Assembly (NCBI GenBank): GCA_040954595.2
Contig: CM082581.2
Coordinates: 11,656,001 to 11,720,000, forward strand
DNA from: Balanoglossus misakiensis
Lineage: Eukaryota > Hemichordata
DNA length: 64,000 bases
Reading direction: 5' to 3'
The notes under the pieces were generated by a model. The model ran no database searches. It was not told the origin of the DNA and saw only the letters and a list, made by a program, of their open reading frames with translations. Position numbers and translations under genes: made by a program. This document shows, one piece after another, positions 38,501-54,477 of the stretch (positions are counted from its first letter, which is position 1; each line of letters starts with the position of its first letter).

Positions 38501-41500
38501 TGCAATTTATGGGTTGGCCCATGACGCCATTGGATCGGTGTAGTTGGATGTCTCTGTTTGTCTAGGTTGTACACATGCCAGTTTTGTCAAGTGACAAGAA
38601 ATCGCACTTCTGCTAATGATGGAATTAGTTAGCAGGTGCAAGTCTGTAGTCTCCTTCCTTCTAATTAGCAGTCCTGCTTTTTTTGTTTGAGCCTTGCTGA
38701 CTTCACTTTCCAACTCCCGTCTCCAGGGAGAAGCAAACGTCAATACCGGTTTGCGCTTGCATCTCTTGGCTAAATCTATTCTGCCGCCAGATGTTGAAAA
38801 AGCCCGTGTTTGCTTGCATATCCTGCCTGTGTGTATTTGGAAAGGGGAAATCCCATACCTGGGGGTGATTAAATTTGTGAAACAGATTTCAGGGATTTTC
38901 TTGCTGGTCATTTTGTGAAAATAGGTGTGAGCCCTTCTGATCTGTGTTTCTATCCGTGTATTAAAGGGACGCTATCCATATTTTATTGTGATCATTTTTA
39001 CCAGCAGTTTTGATTTGTGAGTACATGTATGCTGATTTTTCAGTTTTTTCTGTCTTCAGTAGAATGTACTGAAAAGCTCAAAACTTGGTGTGTCACAGAC
39101 TGTATCAGGGCAGAAGCTAATCTCTGTGTACTTGATACAGTACGTATAACCATTAAAGTGCAAGTATACAGAATATCTTGTAGATCAGTAATATTGTACC
39201 AAAAAGAACATCATTGCATCATGATTTATGTTTTGACAGATCAGATACTTGTTCAGATCTGTCTTGTAAAAAAATAGATTGATCGAGAAGTAGGTTGATA
39301 CATGTATCTGTTTGTGTGTGTGCTTGTGTGTGCAAAACAGCAGCTATGCCTTAATGCAGCATTTGAGATTTTGACTGGCGGTTAGACAATTGCTAACATA
39401 CCAGTATATTATTTTGTAACCATGGTTAATTAAGTAAAGTGGTGATTACACAAGATATTAATCTTGACACATGATGTGTGAACAATCAGGATGATGACTT
39501 TATTTTATGTACTAAATAAATTACATGGGTACATCACTATCTCTAATGACAACAATGGAGAACTTGTCAACGAGGTTGAATGTCTTTCATCAGTATTGTC
39601 TATGTCTACCAGCTTCCATTTTTTTATGAGAAACATCTTGTCAATGGTTTTTGTAAATCAATCAATCAATTAGATTTGCTGTCTTATTTAATTTCCAGCA
39701 GATTTCTCAGTCAACTAATAGGCATTCTTCAATGGATGTACCACTTCCTAAAAAAAAAATTATTGGTCCTTTTTTCATTCTTGTGTATCACATGTACTTA
39801 ATTTTTATTGCTGCATATCATTTTATGTTTGGAGTTGCGTACACAGAACATGACTAATTCAATTTTGTTACCCCTTCTGTGTGTACATTTTCATATAATT
39901 TTATTAAAGCTACAACGGCTCTGAAATTCAATACGATTTTAATTCAGTAAAACTCAGTTGTGATACTTTTTTGTTCAGCTGCAGTGTATTTTGAAGCACT
40001 GGCGATGAAAGTGTCCAAACTAATCTGTGTGAAAATATTAGTCTTAGGCTAGTCTTTAAAGAATAAACCATCTTGATTTTTTCCCCTTCATATTTTTATA
40101 AATTCCAGGTTATTAGCCTGCCCTCTTGAGGCTATAAGGGGCACATGAAAGCTATCTATATTTGTAATCAAGTTTTCATTATAATGTGTGTTTATGTGTC
40201 AGTTCCAAACTGAATAATCACAATATAGGATACCCATTTTATCAAATTGTGTAGGAGCTACTCCTATTGAAACTTTATATATATACAAGGCTTCAGAGTT
40301 TTTTTTGTAATCAAAATCCTTCTGTTAACTGTAACCAAATTGAAGAGATTGCAAAATACAAATATACCGTATGTAAGTTTTTTGAAACATATTACAGAAT
40401 TGAAAGACTGATTATACACAGATGTTGACCTTATGGAACATGGCTGTTCATAGACATTATTCAAAACCTTAATTTCCATATCATATTGAAGATGCTGCCA
40501 TACTTGATATAACTCAAGTGAAATGTAAATTTTTGGTTACATAGCTTAATTAAATTCTGTAATACAATCTGTGTGGCCATACTTGTCTGCAGAAAGTTTT
40601 GAGTGTTTGCTTTTTAATGTTTTTGGTAAATTAAGCCAGATTTAAATTTATATTCTGCATTATGAACAGACCAATTGCAAACATTTGTTTTTAATTATGC
40701 ATGCTGTTATGTTGAAAAAGTCACCATACTGGATATGTTATAAACATAAGAGTTTGAGAAATTTGTTTTCATTGGCTCAAGCAGCAGGTGTACAAATGAT
40801 ATCAAGAGTGAGAAGAGGCAGCGTGTTTGTTGAATCTGTTCCCACGACGTGATTTCTGGTACAAGCACAGTTATCAGCGGGAAATGTCAGTGTAAGGCGA
40901 GGGAAAACCGTAGAGTCATAGTGGGAGTTGGCCAAGTACTGTTTGATGTATACGATAGCTGTACCAGTAACATGTCAACGATTGTTTTTTAAGCAGCGTG
41001 CGTGATGACTGACCCAGATACTAATCAAAGGCTTATTACAAACTGCATTAGAAGTTCAGGGTACACGTCTTGTCATTTTTTTTCTCTCTCTCTCAATCTT
41101 GATGAATTCTTTTGGTTGATGCAAATCTGGCGCTTCTGTGCGCGCGTTGATTGGCTCGTCAGGTGAGTCTCTCTTTTGGTGCGGCGTTGAAAGGTCATGA
41201 CCCTAAACCGAAAACACAATGCGGTTCCATTTCGGAGGTTTTTTGTCGCCACCAAATGGACGGGGATGATGTGGAGTCTTAGCTGAAAGCATTAAGGGAT
41301 TATGGGTGATTTATCAGAGTGTTTGTGAGAAGTAAAATTATGGAGGGTCAGAACTTCCATGATGACTTGCCTTGGAGAATAGAAGAGCCTTTTGGTGGGG
41401 ACCGACTTGCCGTTTTCAGGGCCATCCACATTTCTTCAATAGTTTTCCTCTTTTTTATTCGGTCTTTTTGCCACATCCTTTGGTAAAAACAATGTTGAAT

Positions 41501-42233
41501 TGTCCGTTCTACAGGGCTGTAGATGGTAAAGAAGTTATAACGTGGGTCATATCACAGAAGCCTTATATTTCCCCGGTAGAAAACGCTTCCCGAACTCATG
41601 ATAAATTATTTTTTATTGGCCTAGATGCAGACGCAATTGCTTCCAATTTTCTGAGACTGCTACAGAAGAAAAATTGATCCAGCCGAAACCAATATGTGCC
41701 ACCATCAAACGAATCCAAAATTGGGTCTGATTACGTTTGGCACTAGCTCTAGGGGTGCCGCGCAACGCAAGCCCAGCCATGGCTCGATTAAAAAAAAAAA
41801 TCTGTCTGCGCAAATCATCTCTCGACTCACGGTACACTAAACGAAACCTTTCACATATGGAAAATTCATTCACAAGTTAGTGTGGGATTTATAGCAAGTG
41901 AATACGATGCAAGACAGATGGGAAATATTATATCACCTTTATCTTTATGGCTATTTAATAACATATGACTGTCAGATAGGGTGAAATTGTGTAGCTGTAC
42001 AGAAATAGACCCATCAAATATCATTTTAATGATGTAGTTCAATGAAGCTGGTTCCATCACACGGCTGTTACGTTTGCCGCGTCCCTCCCTCTGGAGTGTA
42101 ACGCAACAGTGCAGGCAAACCAGACTCTCTCTGGTCATGAGAGCTGCTTGTACCGTTCTAGCCTGTCTTCATATCGTGTATTAAAATGTATCATTTTGAA
42201 ATTGTAACTTAAATTTATCGGAAAATATTTTAC

Positions 42234-42345
<112 letters not shown>

Positions 42346-45300
42346 ACGGGATTCAAAATTGCAGTTGTCGCCAGAACTTTATTCCTGTCATGTCTATGGC
42401 AGTATTCATGACTGCATTCAGTGGTATCTAGGAGGAATGATCATAAACCGTTCAGCTAGTCGTTAGTGTGCTGAAGTCCGATGACTGTGGGATATATCCC
42501 GTGTAGCTCTACTGGTTAAAAATGTTGCCCTGAAAGAGAACAGAGCTTGGGTTGAAGGTGACATATCTGCACCCATAATTCCAATCCTGTTGCGCACAGT
42601 AGGCATTTTAATCACGTGACAGGAGCCAAAGGACCCATCTCCCTCGTATTTCTAAAAGAAATGTAATAAAACTAGACATGATTTAATACGCGTTACCATG
42701 AGGCACACAAGTTTTCAGTAATTGTCTTGTTTTACTCGGTAATTGTATGATTAGGAAATTTAGGGGACAGGTTTGGTTGGTTGTGTGTCAATTTGCATGT
42801 CTACCCCGACTTACAAACTTCTTACATCACTTTTGGTCGAGAAGGGAAAATGGTGTTTTGGTGTGGACATTACGATAGCACATATACATCCATGCTATGA
42901 GAAGGACTATAGTTTGCGTGCCGCTGCAGACTCATCCGGGATATTGCCACGCCAGTGGGTTGGTCAAAGCCTATGTCTAGTGTGTATTTACAGATGATCT
43001 TACTGACATATCAGCCAAATAATTCACTAAACAATTGTAAACCGTCCAATGTGTGCATTCTGTCGATGAAGGGGTGGGGGTCACACTTGAATATTCCACA
43101 AACACGATGGAATATTGGAGAGAAATGTCGTTGAGAAACACAAGCGAGCATGGTAGGCGTGAACTACACTCGAAATATGCACCTGGTCATTTTGAAGTCG
43201 GCTGAAATCTGTCAGAAATGCACTGACCAAAGAACAGATGCGAGTTGGCCAGTGTCTGCGTTCCAACAGATGTCCGTTTAGCCTTCTTTTAACACACGTG
43301 ACAGAAGCTGTATTGACCAAGCGCATATGGACTGTCTTAGCGGCATGAAAAGTGGAATTAGTTTGGATTGAGCTTAATAAACAAAAACATTGAAAGTGAT
43401 TTTGTTAAAAACGGGCAAACCACGTGGGTTTTATGGAAGCTTAGCGACACGAACGATAAAACATGGCGAGGCTTGCAAGCGATGTGTTTTCCGTCGTAAA
43501 CACATCTGTCGCCCACCCCGATAACTGTTCGAGTGCCCCATTTTACATAGCTTATCAAATATGACATTCTTAAAACCAACATAATTTACTGCGTGAGCAC
43601 TTCATAGTGCATACAATTAGTAGATAACAATTCAACTGGAATATATTATTACAGTTGTCTTAAAATTTTAAGGTATTAACAATATCAAATAAAGTATAAC
43701 GACCCCCAAAATCCGCAAACATGCATGATACAGTTTTCACATTAAAGTGCCACATGTCGCTGCCGTTACAATGAATGGAGATAGAAGCTAAAAGATGAAA
43801 AATTATCATCGTCGACTTATAGTTAGTTATTGTACTGAGTCGCGGTTGATTTATTTCCCAACCAAGATTTGTTCCATTTTCCACGGCGGTGGAAAGTGGC
43901 GCGCGATATGAAGGGTTGCGGTGGTTGATTGATCCAACTCGCTTGTATATATATATTTACGTCATTCCAAATATCTGGTAACAAAATTCACGTGGACGCC
44001 ATGCATTCCATCTCTTTTGTCGGGCTGTGGGCCGATTTCTAAACTGGACTTTACACAAGGACAAACCTGTCTCACCACCAATTGGCTTTAGTCAGCTCGC
44101 TCGCTCGATCGGTCTGGGATAAAAGCGAATAGTTCGGACTGGTTCTCAAGCACCGCGTTAATAAACTGAGTACTTTTCAAAACCTAACTATGTCCTGACA
44201 ACGCACATTAAAAGATAAACTCCAATAAACTTTCGTAAGTGGTGAACAGTTTGAATACATTTGCGCGTTTTGTATTTTGCTTTCAAAGGCTGTTGATTAA
44301 ATCCTATAAGCTCCCAAAGTGATAAACCCTATATTGTGCAACACTTAATATTGTTCACACGGTCGCAAAACCTGTCAATAAGGTGGAACGAGTTTTTTGG
44401 ACTGTTTTCGTTTTCAAGACGAGATTATTCTTTGAATATATCCCATACAATATGTTGTCATATGTTTAGAGTGGAGTAGAGAAATGTACTTTACTGGAAA
44501 CAGAAAAACTTTGCTTGTTTTAACTTTTTCCCGGGTTCTGACAACGGTTTACAGCAGATCACAGAACATCAATCACAAATTCGATCGATGACTATGTAGA
44601 GCACTGCCAACTTTGCCTTGAAATGCGGCAAAATTAAACGACACGGAACGTTGATGGTGGTCGATGATTGCTTCTCACGGTCACGCTGTATTTAAGAAAT
44701 AAGCAAAAAGGGAAGGACAAAAATGTGGACCCTTTTATACACAGTTTACATTATCGCGACATAGTCATGTATTGTATTCTGTTTACCCTGACACTTTCTG
44801 ATTCCGAAAAAAACATGTTAGCCGTGTTTGTTGCCCCATGGTGGTGTTGATTACAGATCAAATAGTAACGTTTTAATATATCAATTAAAGACGACGACGT
44901 GTATTGGAGGTACCGGTTTACATGACTTGGTAGATATGAAAAAAAGGGACTCGAAAGTCTAGATCTGGTGATAGGATTTGGCAGACGTGAAAAAACACAC
45001 GAAAAATGAAGTAACTGAAAGTAATGATTCAGTACATATTTTACAATGTTAAAGGTCACCTCTCCCCCATGTCCCAAAGCTTTGAAGGTTTACTAAATAG
45101 CTACTGGCTATAGTTTGGTTTTATTGTCATTTTTGGTTTCCTTCTTCAATAACACGGACCCTATGTATGGCTGTGAGGTCTAATATTGACACAGTCTGTT
45201 TATGCGTCGAACAATGTAAGATGCCAACCCACTCCCGAAAAATACTGAATTCAATAGGAATGGTCATGTGCGGTGTAAATTGAGTCGCTGGAGTGGTCAC

Positions 45301-47810
45301 AGGGTTAAAGCCCGCATATCGCAGTGTTTAAAAAGGTGGTCGGAAAAATACCTAAGAATTTGTAGCAGCGGTGACCTGGTGGATTCGTTTCAAAGGGAAT
45401 GCATTTCACAAATCTCAACAATGACAGACAAAGTAGCACCTGGAAAGAAGCTAATTTGTCATTCACCCATCCCTGTCTTTCCTTATAGTCGTGTGCATCA
45501 TCATCCAACAATTTGGTCCTGTACGAACACTGAAGTGTTTGGGCGCGCCCGTTCCCGGCGCAAAAATGTTGGAATTCTGTGATTTGGCGTTTGATTTGAG
45601 ACTCGAAGTGGCAGAATAGAGACGTTTCATGGTAGACTTGGAACCGGAACTGTTAGAGAGAGAGAGAGGCGTGTACTCTCTGCCGCCAACTACTCAGTAC
45701 CCCTTTTAGAGAAAAGAATTTACATGCATGGCAGCAGGGATAACAAAGGAGTATTAACTGAGTGGACGGGTGTTTAAAAGCAAGAGCAAGCTATGTAACA
45801 TTGAGATATTTCACATACTATTAGACTCAAAAATCTGACCCATTTAAAGTCCTTGCAGTGACTGTATCAACAAGGCACACCGGGAATACATTTGATGCAT
45901 TCCATCGCGGCATTTTTTGTCGGTTTCTTTTTGAAATTTTTGACGACACTGACTTTCAACCTCGTCCGCGGGCTGGTTGATAACAATTTGTCAAGTGGTG
46001 AAAGTGCCGCACAGTCTGGGGTGCTCGGACTCAGAATGCTTCCGTAAATCTGGGCTAATCTGCACAAAAAGAACCTACTTCGAATTAGGAATAAACATTT
46101 ATGTTAGATGGGGACAAGCGTCTAATACATTTTCTCTCTCATCATCAGATCCAGTTTCATCCCTCGGGTGAATTTCAAAAACGAAATGATTTAATTTGGA
46201 ATACGGAGAAATTTCTATATTGACCATTTCCTCGGTAAAAAGTATGGTTACTGGCCAAAGAATTTTGCAGACTTAATCTAAAACCCGTATATATTGGGGA
46301 AATCCAATAATCGATCAACTCAATCATGCAACATTTTGATAACCTTTCTAAGGTTGTAATGATATTTTCCTAGTGACAATGCAAGGTAATAAAAACATTG
46401 GCCAGTATACGACAGAATTTTTTTGTTCAAGCACACTATACATAAACGAGACTTGTCCCTGAAATTATACTGTAAAGACGACGTGTTAGCCTTAGGGGGA
46501 ATTATTCTCTGCTGTCCTCCAGAATTTCATTTACACCGATTGCCCGAGGAAATCATCCTTGAGAATCTATCTGAAAAACAGGCTACATCTGTTTCGGTGT
46601 GTCGACTCAGTTACTATTCTTTGCAAGAAGAGATAGGTTGCATTCGCAAAATATCATGGATTTTGTGATTTCGCCAACCCCTCTTTTAACCGTGGCTTTA
46701 ACCGAGTCGTATAGTCATGATCTTAGACCTGTACCACATCTCAAGCGCTGAAAACGAGGGAGTCCGTTGGACCACGGGATCAACACGACAAATTGCACGG
46801 TAATTGGTTGAGGGAATTCACCAAACCGTGAATGAATGATGCCTGAAAAAAATACCGGTGGATAAAACAAGAGATTGTTATCGAGTGAGGAGAGAGATTA
46901 AATTGAAAGATATATGTGGCACTTTACGCTGCTTACAAATTCTTGCGGTAAAACGAAGAACGGTTTACAATGCATTTACGTGTGTCTTGTGTAAACCATT
47001 AGACTTATAATTACAAAATGTGGTGGTTTCTTGAGCCATACAATACAACTCATGACCGTGTATTCACTGAAATGTACTTAACAAGTTCATTGATTGAAAT
47101 CTATTGATATTTTATGATTTTTTTTCGGATAATTAAGACTGAGAATCTTTCTCGCGGACGAGAATGGCGCATTTCATTTTCTTTTCCCTGTCAGGATTTG
47201 GAGCATGAAGTCCAAACAAACTTGTCTTGCTTAGGGTAATTACATGAAATAGTGCAAATAACGTTGTTTTTTCTTCAACTGGATTTTCAATGGCTTGATT
47301 CATCAGGGAAATCAAAAATAAAATCCCAGCAACAGATGTCCGGTCCAGTAAAGATCGGGCGGAAAGCGGCAAAGTGAATTGTCCGATAGAATTTGGTGAT
47401 GTTGTTTCAACCATTGCAGGTTTCTTATGATCTTGCCGCCCACAAAGGGCCCAGGATTGGTCAGTTTATATCTTAACTGGCAAAATATGTTCCGTTTTGC
47501 TTTGATAAAAGAGTTGACGTCATTACTGGGCCGGGTTGAATAGTTTGTCATTGATACAAAAGCGCTGCTACACAATTGAGAAGGGCCATTTAGGTGCCTA
47601 TTTTGTTCAAGAGAATAGTGACCAGCTAAATGCACTGCCGGGTACTGGCAATTACAACTGTCGAGGCGAAGACTGCACAGTGGAAAAGAATATTGAAGAT
47701 TGTTTGCTTTTTTAAAAATTAAGCCAGGCGTCCTTGTTATTTCTGCTCTAATTGTGTTATTGTTGTTCATGTTTACGGTAATGATGGCAGTGGTTGTAAG
47801 CAGCCGTCGA

Positions 47811-47878
<68 letters not shown>
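47811..47878 (+). repeat. GAT triplet microsatellite, about 22 units
   Basis: Perfect GAT/ATG repeat. It reads poly-Asp on the + strand and poly-His or poly-Ser on the - strand in chance frames. The motif is complementary to the ATC tract at 42238. Confidence 0.97.
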
Positions 47879-47879
<1 letters not shown>

Positions 47880-50800
47880 TCACCAAGATCGGCGCGTTGC
47901 TGTAATTCCACAACAGAATATACACCGAGTCGTCAAATGAAGCTGGGTCAACAAATATCACATATTTATTCAAAAAAAATCGAAAGAAAATGATACCTCT
48001 AAAACTGATCGATAAAATATTTATTCTCTTCTTGTATATTTTTTTTAATTGGAGTAACATTATTAAACATCACGATCTTTACTGGAAAATCGATGAGAAC
48101 AAGCGTTCCCTCTGAGGTTTTGAAGAGGAGTTGGTACGGAATGGCTAAAAAACATTTAACAAAAATAGAAAGCTTTTTTTGCCGTAGGCTATGCACAATA
48201 TGTTTTCATACCAACGCAAACTTATCATCATGTCTGCCACGTCGACTGTTTATAATGAAGATATTCCCGTATCAGAGGAAGCCACCTTGATACTTGTCAT
48301 TTTCATGTCTAATACTCGTGTGGAAAACATTTTGTCTTGTTTTTTTCTGACATTGATCATGTGCAGTTTCCATCTCCAACGTCTGGCCAACAGAATGTGC
48401 GCACGAAGAGCCTCGTTGGCGAATCACGTGACCGATCGATCTCAACATATATCGCATCGCTTTCGGCAATAATGCATATTATTAAGCTAACTTAAGCATA
48501 TGTCGTTCGATTTTCACGATGCAGAAAACAGACATAAAATAACACTGAACAACGATGAGCCGTCGCGAACTGCCGTCTTACTTTATTAAAATTCTGAATG
48601 TAAATGAGAGACAGACGTTTGGGCTTGGTGATGTTTGAGACAATTTGAGATGAAAATAAGAGCGGATGTAATTCTCCTATGTTTCGTGACCCAACATTCA
48701 TGTCTCGCGTTTGCTTTCTGTCCATTGATATTCTCTTTTCTCTTTCCTTGCCTTGTGTGAGGTGAAAAAAAATCGAACTTTTGCAGTAACAGTGTGCATT
48801 TTGCAAGACAGTGTTAAAAAGACAAATGTTTGTATAAGTTCACAAAGCGGATGAAAATGCAGGGCCGTGGTTGGTTCCCTTCTGAATGGGCTCATTATGG
48901 CTTCGATACAGCTTTTGGAAACTAAAGAAACCTGGCCTCAGTAACTATTTATACTTCGTCCCATAGCCCTTCCAGCCATTTTCCTTGAGACAATATTGCA
49001 TTATACTTGCCATAAAGGCCTCGCCTGCTCTACTATAGAGCGAACCAACTCGGGTATTCCTAAGTGTATTTATATTTTGAGATATTTTAGAATTCACTTA
49101 CGGAATTGCTATTTGAGAGAAGGAACTGCAAATATCTTTTGTGGGTGGTTAATTGTAGAATTAGACGTTGTAATAACATGGTGGGAGTCGCCAAGAGACT
49201 GTGTGAACAACAATATTAGGGAAAGGAAGGCCAATCTCCCATAACGCGGCACCAAGAAGGCTAAATTGCGGGAAAGACGTTTTTTCTGGGCCTGGTCGGA
49301 GTCACAAACCTCGTTGTAACAGTTGTTATTAATATTCCACCGTCTGCTTTGAATCATTAACGGAAATGATTTCGATTGGTCCCTGGTGATCATAGCTGTC
49401 TCCCCCCTCCGTTTTAGTGTAAAGTCCACCCCTATACATGTCTTCCTCCCAGTGGAAAATATCGCAATGAAGGACTGCTTGGCCGATTTGAATGGGCCGA
49501 TCCGACGCTGAAGAGCCATTGGGTTGAACACAGTTGTTCTCATTGTTGGTCAATTTGGCAGGCTCCATTTAGTACCTGGCTGTCTACAGCTCGGCAGAGG
49601 ACGGATTTAATGCAAGCCGGAATCCAGTCGGGCCGGTCGCTCTGAGTCGCTTCAATTTGTCTTTCAAAAATCCACCGCGCACAAAGGACGCCTTTTAAGA
49701 AGTCTAAAGGTTCGATTTGTTCCGACTGTTGGCGGCGAACAATCGTTGTTTTTTACTACCAGTCATTTAAGCACGTTGAGGACTTCCACTTGCGTTGTAT
49801 ACGCAGGGATCGTGTTGCTGAAAATCGGAGGATCGACTTTTACACTCTCCGAGAACAAAACCACTCTCAATTTGGTGAGTCTGTCGAATCATTTTTTTTT
49901 CTTGTTTAGTTACTGGTATCATGTAATTACTCTCATTAGTTAACAAATAAACATCCTACAACGCGCGAGAAGATAAGCTCGCCCCAAAACTAACCATTAC
50001 ACAAATTAATTACAGGCCTCCTTATCGTCGAAAATTACCGTTTAGTTAAACAAATTTTAATGAAACGAAAATACATGGCAGTAAAAACCACAAATTTATC
50101 TGCTTCGGTACTGATAAATAACCACACGTATCGGGGCTATCGGAAATATACTGATTTGGAAGTGTGATTTAATCATTTATCGTATTTGGCTCCAGAAGGG
50201 TGGGAGAATTTTATCGCAGTGACGGCGAGCGATGATTGTAAGTAGCGCGTCGTTGTTGTTGCTCACTTGATTCAATTTTAAATGATATGACGATATAAAA
50301 TTGGGTACTAACCGCTCCAATGGTGTCGTAAAAGTTACGCATGGACAAACACGAGACGATGTCTTATAACCGGTATATTAGTCGCTTGTTACGTTTTATA
50401 GTCACCGGTCGCTAGTAAAATACACTACAAAACCCGCACTACAGTGACTTATTGGTGGTAAGGGTCAGTGGTATACTAATAACAAGGCATGTCTCGTGGC
50501 GTTGTCATCGAGTAAAAAGACACTATGGGTTTCAGGAAATTGGTTCTTGTGATGATGGGCTTGAAAAAAGATACCAAGGCTGTGCAGGACAGACCTGGCT
50601 TTCTGGCTGCTCTTAGAGGCGCGGAACACACCCCTTCTCGCGGGGTTTTAGCGTGAACCAGCGACCTGGTCAGGGTATTCTCTACTCAATTTTGGCAGAG
50701 ACGTTGAAGTATGCGGTGTCATCGGCGAACCCTGAACTAGTAAAGACTTCGTTGTAATTGTTTCCAATCCTACTGGGACGAGAAAGAACGGGCCGTGTGA

Positions 50801-53800
50801 GTGATTTCTCAAAGAAGAATCAATCACGGCGCTTAATATGCGTTTTTTGGATTCTGGAGAGAGAGAAATGACCCTTGCTGAGTGTGGTGACATTCGTTAA
50901 TGTTAAAATGTGACTCATTAGGCATGATAAATATGTTTCTATTGAGATGGCGGGCGTATTTTATTCCGAACAAGCCAGACTTGTTGTCAACAGTCGCGCT
51001 GCAAATGATCTTCCCCCGAAGCACTACACAAATTTGGATACCGCTTGGATTCCCATGTGAGTCGCCCGCACTGACAAACGTTTTCGACAGCCAAGATGCT
51101 GGGCTCTCTTTTATTTATTTATTTATTGGGGGACCAGTAATGGCATGAGTATGTGTATGCAACTTAAGATTATCTTTATTTAGTTTGTCAGTTTGCCCAA
51201 AGTATGAACAGATTTCTAGAGGGGCCGAGTACCTCCTGATTAGCATACACAATCATGCACCTGCCCTGGCTCTACAAACCACCAGCTTCGGGGTTGGGCT
51301 GTGAAAGAACGATAACTCCAAAAAGTTTCTTAACTTCTTAAGAGAGAAAGAAAAAAAGGCAGACAAAAAGGGGCACTGTGTAATGAATGGTAGCTGATTA
51401 GGTCCATAGCAGCGTAGATAGCAATCGTAATAGTATGCCTTTGTAAAAATCCACTAATATGGAGTAATGAGAATCATCGTGTATTGTAGAGCTCATTAGC
51501 GCCTATTTGTTCTGCATTTACCACACACACACACCTGTATAGAGAGGCCTTCTCTAATTTCTGCACATGCGCTAACAATTCTGTGTTCAACTGGTTGCGT
51601 CGAGCCTCTGTTAACGCGCATTTATTTACATTTACCTTCTTGGCACGCCGTCATTGAATTTTAAAACAAACTTTTATTCTGTCATAAAAAGCGCGCTCGA
51701 CCAGAAACCAAATAAACTGTGTCCAAGTAGAGTTTCTCGGGTGGGCGATTGTTCGAACGGGCGCCTTTGCGCTATCTCAGTCTAAACTAGATTACTCCTT
51801 CCTTCGTGTCGGTCGACAGATATTAAAGCGGCTACATTAATTACTGATTGGAAGGGAGGACATCTCATTAACGGTGACAATGAAGTCAGATTTTCTCTAT
51901 TGACTTATCGCATTTATGTGCCACATGTGGGAGGGGTTTACATTATTACATCGTCCATTTAGTTTTCCTGTTGTGACGTTTGTACAAAAATAAACCACCG
52001 GAATGGCCGACCCGTAGAAAAGATTCTTCCAAATTGATGGCGCGGTGACAACATGTAAGGGTTGGTACATCAGCTTTACCATACCCTTTACTTTATTAGA
52101 CTCAAATGTGATTAAACATCATAATCGATATTCCATTTTGGGAAAGAATAATAATACACGCACACACTATAGTGTCAGTAGTGACGTCAGAATCGTGTTA
52201 TATGGTTTCAATCGATAGAAACATATAGGTGACAGGACACGCTATATGATCGTTACTCGCTGATATTATAGACGTGGTATTGTGTGGAAATTATACAGAA
52301 GGAACGAATGGATAGGCGGATATTAAAACAGCTTTCTCGACAAAGGTGTCGCAAAGATGTTATAGGGCTTCGTAATACGGTCTTTGTGTCACGAGCTTTT
52401 TTTCGCTGCGGTCACCTATGAAATTGCAGCAAGTGTGACTTATTTAAAAAGCAGTGCTTTTAAACCAAACACATAAAAATAATTCGCATCCGTTTGGAAT
52501 GGTAAAATATAGTGTATAAAAGACCCGATGGGTTTTAGCGGTAGATTTTTAAATATAATTACTTTCACGGGGTGAATCTAGCGAATGTCAACATTTTAGT
52601 CGAAGTTCCAGTGAAATTGAAAGTTGGTTGTGTCTCTTTCATCTATTTCAGTTTCAGCTAGAGATATTAAAATTGAAAAGGGGGGATTTGTCGTCTGTTG
52701 ATTTATGTTTGCACATGTTTTTCTTTGATAAACAGCATGAAAATTGGTGATTTTTAACATGCTGTGCAAATTTTGAAAAACGAGTGGTTTCCGGAGGGGC
52801 GAGTATGTAAGGTAGAAGTTCGTCGTACTCATTTGTGATTGGTTGAATTGTGCGTTTCCCGTGACACTTCCTGTACTCTAATATTTTGTAGCGTTAGGTG
52901 AACTGAGCCCTGGCACAAAATTAGCACATACTATTTTCCTGTTCCTTTTGCGACACGCTTTCATGACCGTTCTGCTCTACTGAGTCGCACGCACTTTGCC
53001 AGAAAGACGGCCTTTGATGGGCCCATCATCTCCGTTTCCCCTGCATTGTTCTGTGTACAGCTAGACCAACGTGCAAGGCGGGGTTTGAGTGCCGAGTTTC
53101 GCGCCCCTCGAAGCACAAGCAGTTTTGAAAGCCTTCCGCCGAAACCAGACCCGGTAGTTGCAGATCTTGCACAGAGATCTCTCTCAGATGGGACTAAGAC
53201 AGCTGACCGACCCCAGCGCGTGTTCCTCCACTGTGGCGTTTGGTCTTTGATCCGTTTATGGAGCCGTGATCCTTTATTACTGCTTGTTTTGTGGTGTCTA
53301 GTCGAGTCTGCCTACTCACTCTTTTGCAAGCAACTCCGTAATTACACAGAAATTTTATTAACATTTGAATAGAGGACACCGACACAGACCTTTTTAACAG
53401 CGGGGGAGATTCCGGACTAGTGAACACAGCTCTAAACTCGCCAGAAGTTCGTGTGATCCCGTCGCCGTCTGTGGAGAAATATACACATCTCGCGTCCAAC
53501 AACATAGTGTCTATATTTGCAGTGGAACCGGTGTTGCTGGCAGCTTCAATCTTATTCAAGGAGCGCATGGTTTTGTTGCCGACATGAAATACTTGAATTA
53601 CCGTCCTTTCTTGGCAACAAAGAGACACTGTGTTATTGTATAGTTGTTTTTTTGCGTCCATAGATGTAGTGTTGGAGTGTAAAGAGTGCACAATACGTGG
53701 AGAATTCGATGTGGAAGACCATCCATTGAGCAGCCAGCGACCAGCAGCGTTAATAAAGAGAGCACACAGTAGCAAACGAGTGAAGCTTGGGACACACACC

Positions 53801-54477
53801 TAGTACACGTCCCTAATTGACCGCTTTATTACTTTGAGACAACATCCCAAAAGCGGTGTTTATGGCTCAACGAGACATGGAGCTACTGACGTGACATTGG
53901 GGAAATTATATCGATTGACTCGGGCTGGATATTTATCACGAGCGCTTGGACCGGATAGAGTTGTAACGTGTGGACATTTTCAAGGTGCAGTTGCGTTTTC
54001 CTAGGCAGTCTCCAGTGTGGTGTAAAAACACACTGACGCGTGGACATGACTACATTCATGCGAATCTAATGCTCCATTTAGTTCATGATTTTCGGGGCAA
54101 TAGTGCACTATTACTTCCACAGTCACATGTTTGGATATTACTCAACGATGGGCCCGGAATTGTGGACGTACTTCAAGCTATTAGAAGGAGCTCAGTGTTT
54201 TTATCGATGTAATTTTCCAAGACTGTAATTATTTATGTCCCCGACAATCGACTGTCAAACTTCATAACACACTTCTAATGAATTTAACGCCTTAGTGTTT
54301 TGCGTTCATTTAGCTGTTATAGCCAGTCTTTTTATGGATGTGTGTGGTGTTTATCAGTTTTTGTCTTTTGTTCGACGTGATTTGTACAACAATAGCGTCA
54401 TTAGTGTCGTTGTTTTCTTTCCCATAGGGTTTCAAGTAAAAAGCTAAACCACGCTGTTCTGGAGAAGAGAGGCCAAG

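Noticed and set aside
46423-46668. Frame with LPEEIILENLSEKQ, faintly like an F-box
   Set aside because: Single short match, no upstream start or neighbouring exon, and key later F-box positions do not fit well.
47312-48060. Poly-Ser, poly-His and poly-Asp frames
   Set aside because: They are direct readings of the GAT microsatellite.
53046-53799. Open frames of 108 and 201 codons before FGFRL1
   Set aside because: No domain recognised; CpG-richer DNA gives longer chance frames. It may instead be FGFRL1 5' untranslated or promoter sequence.
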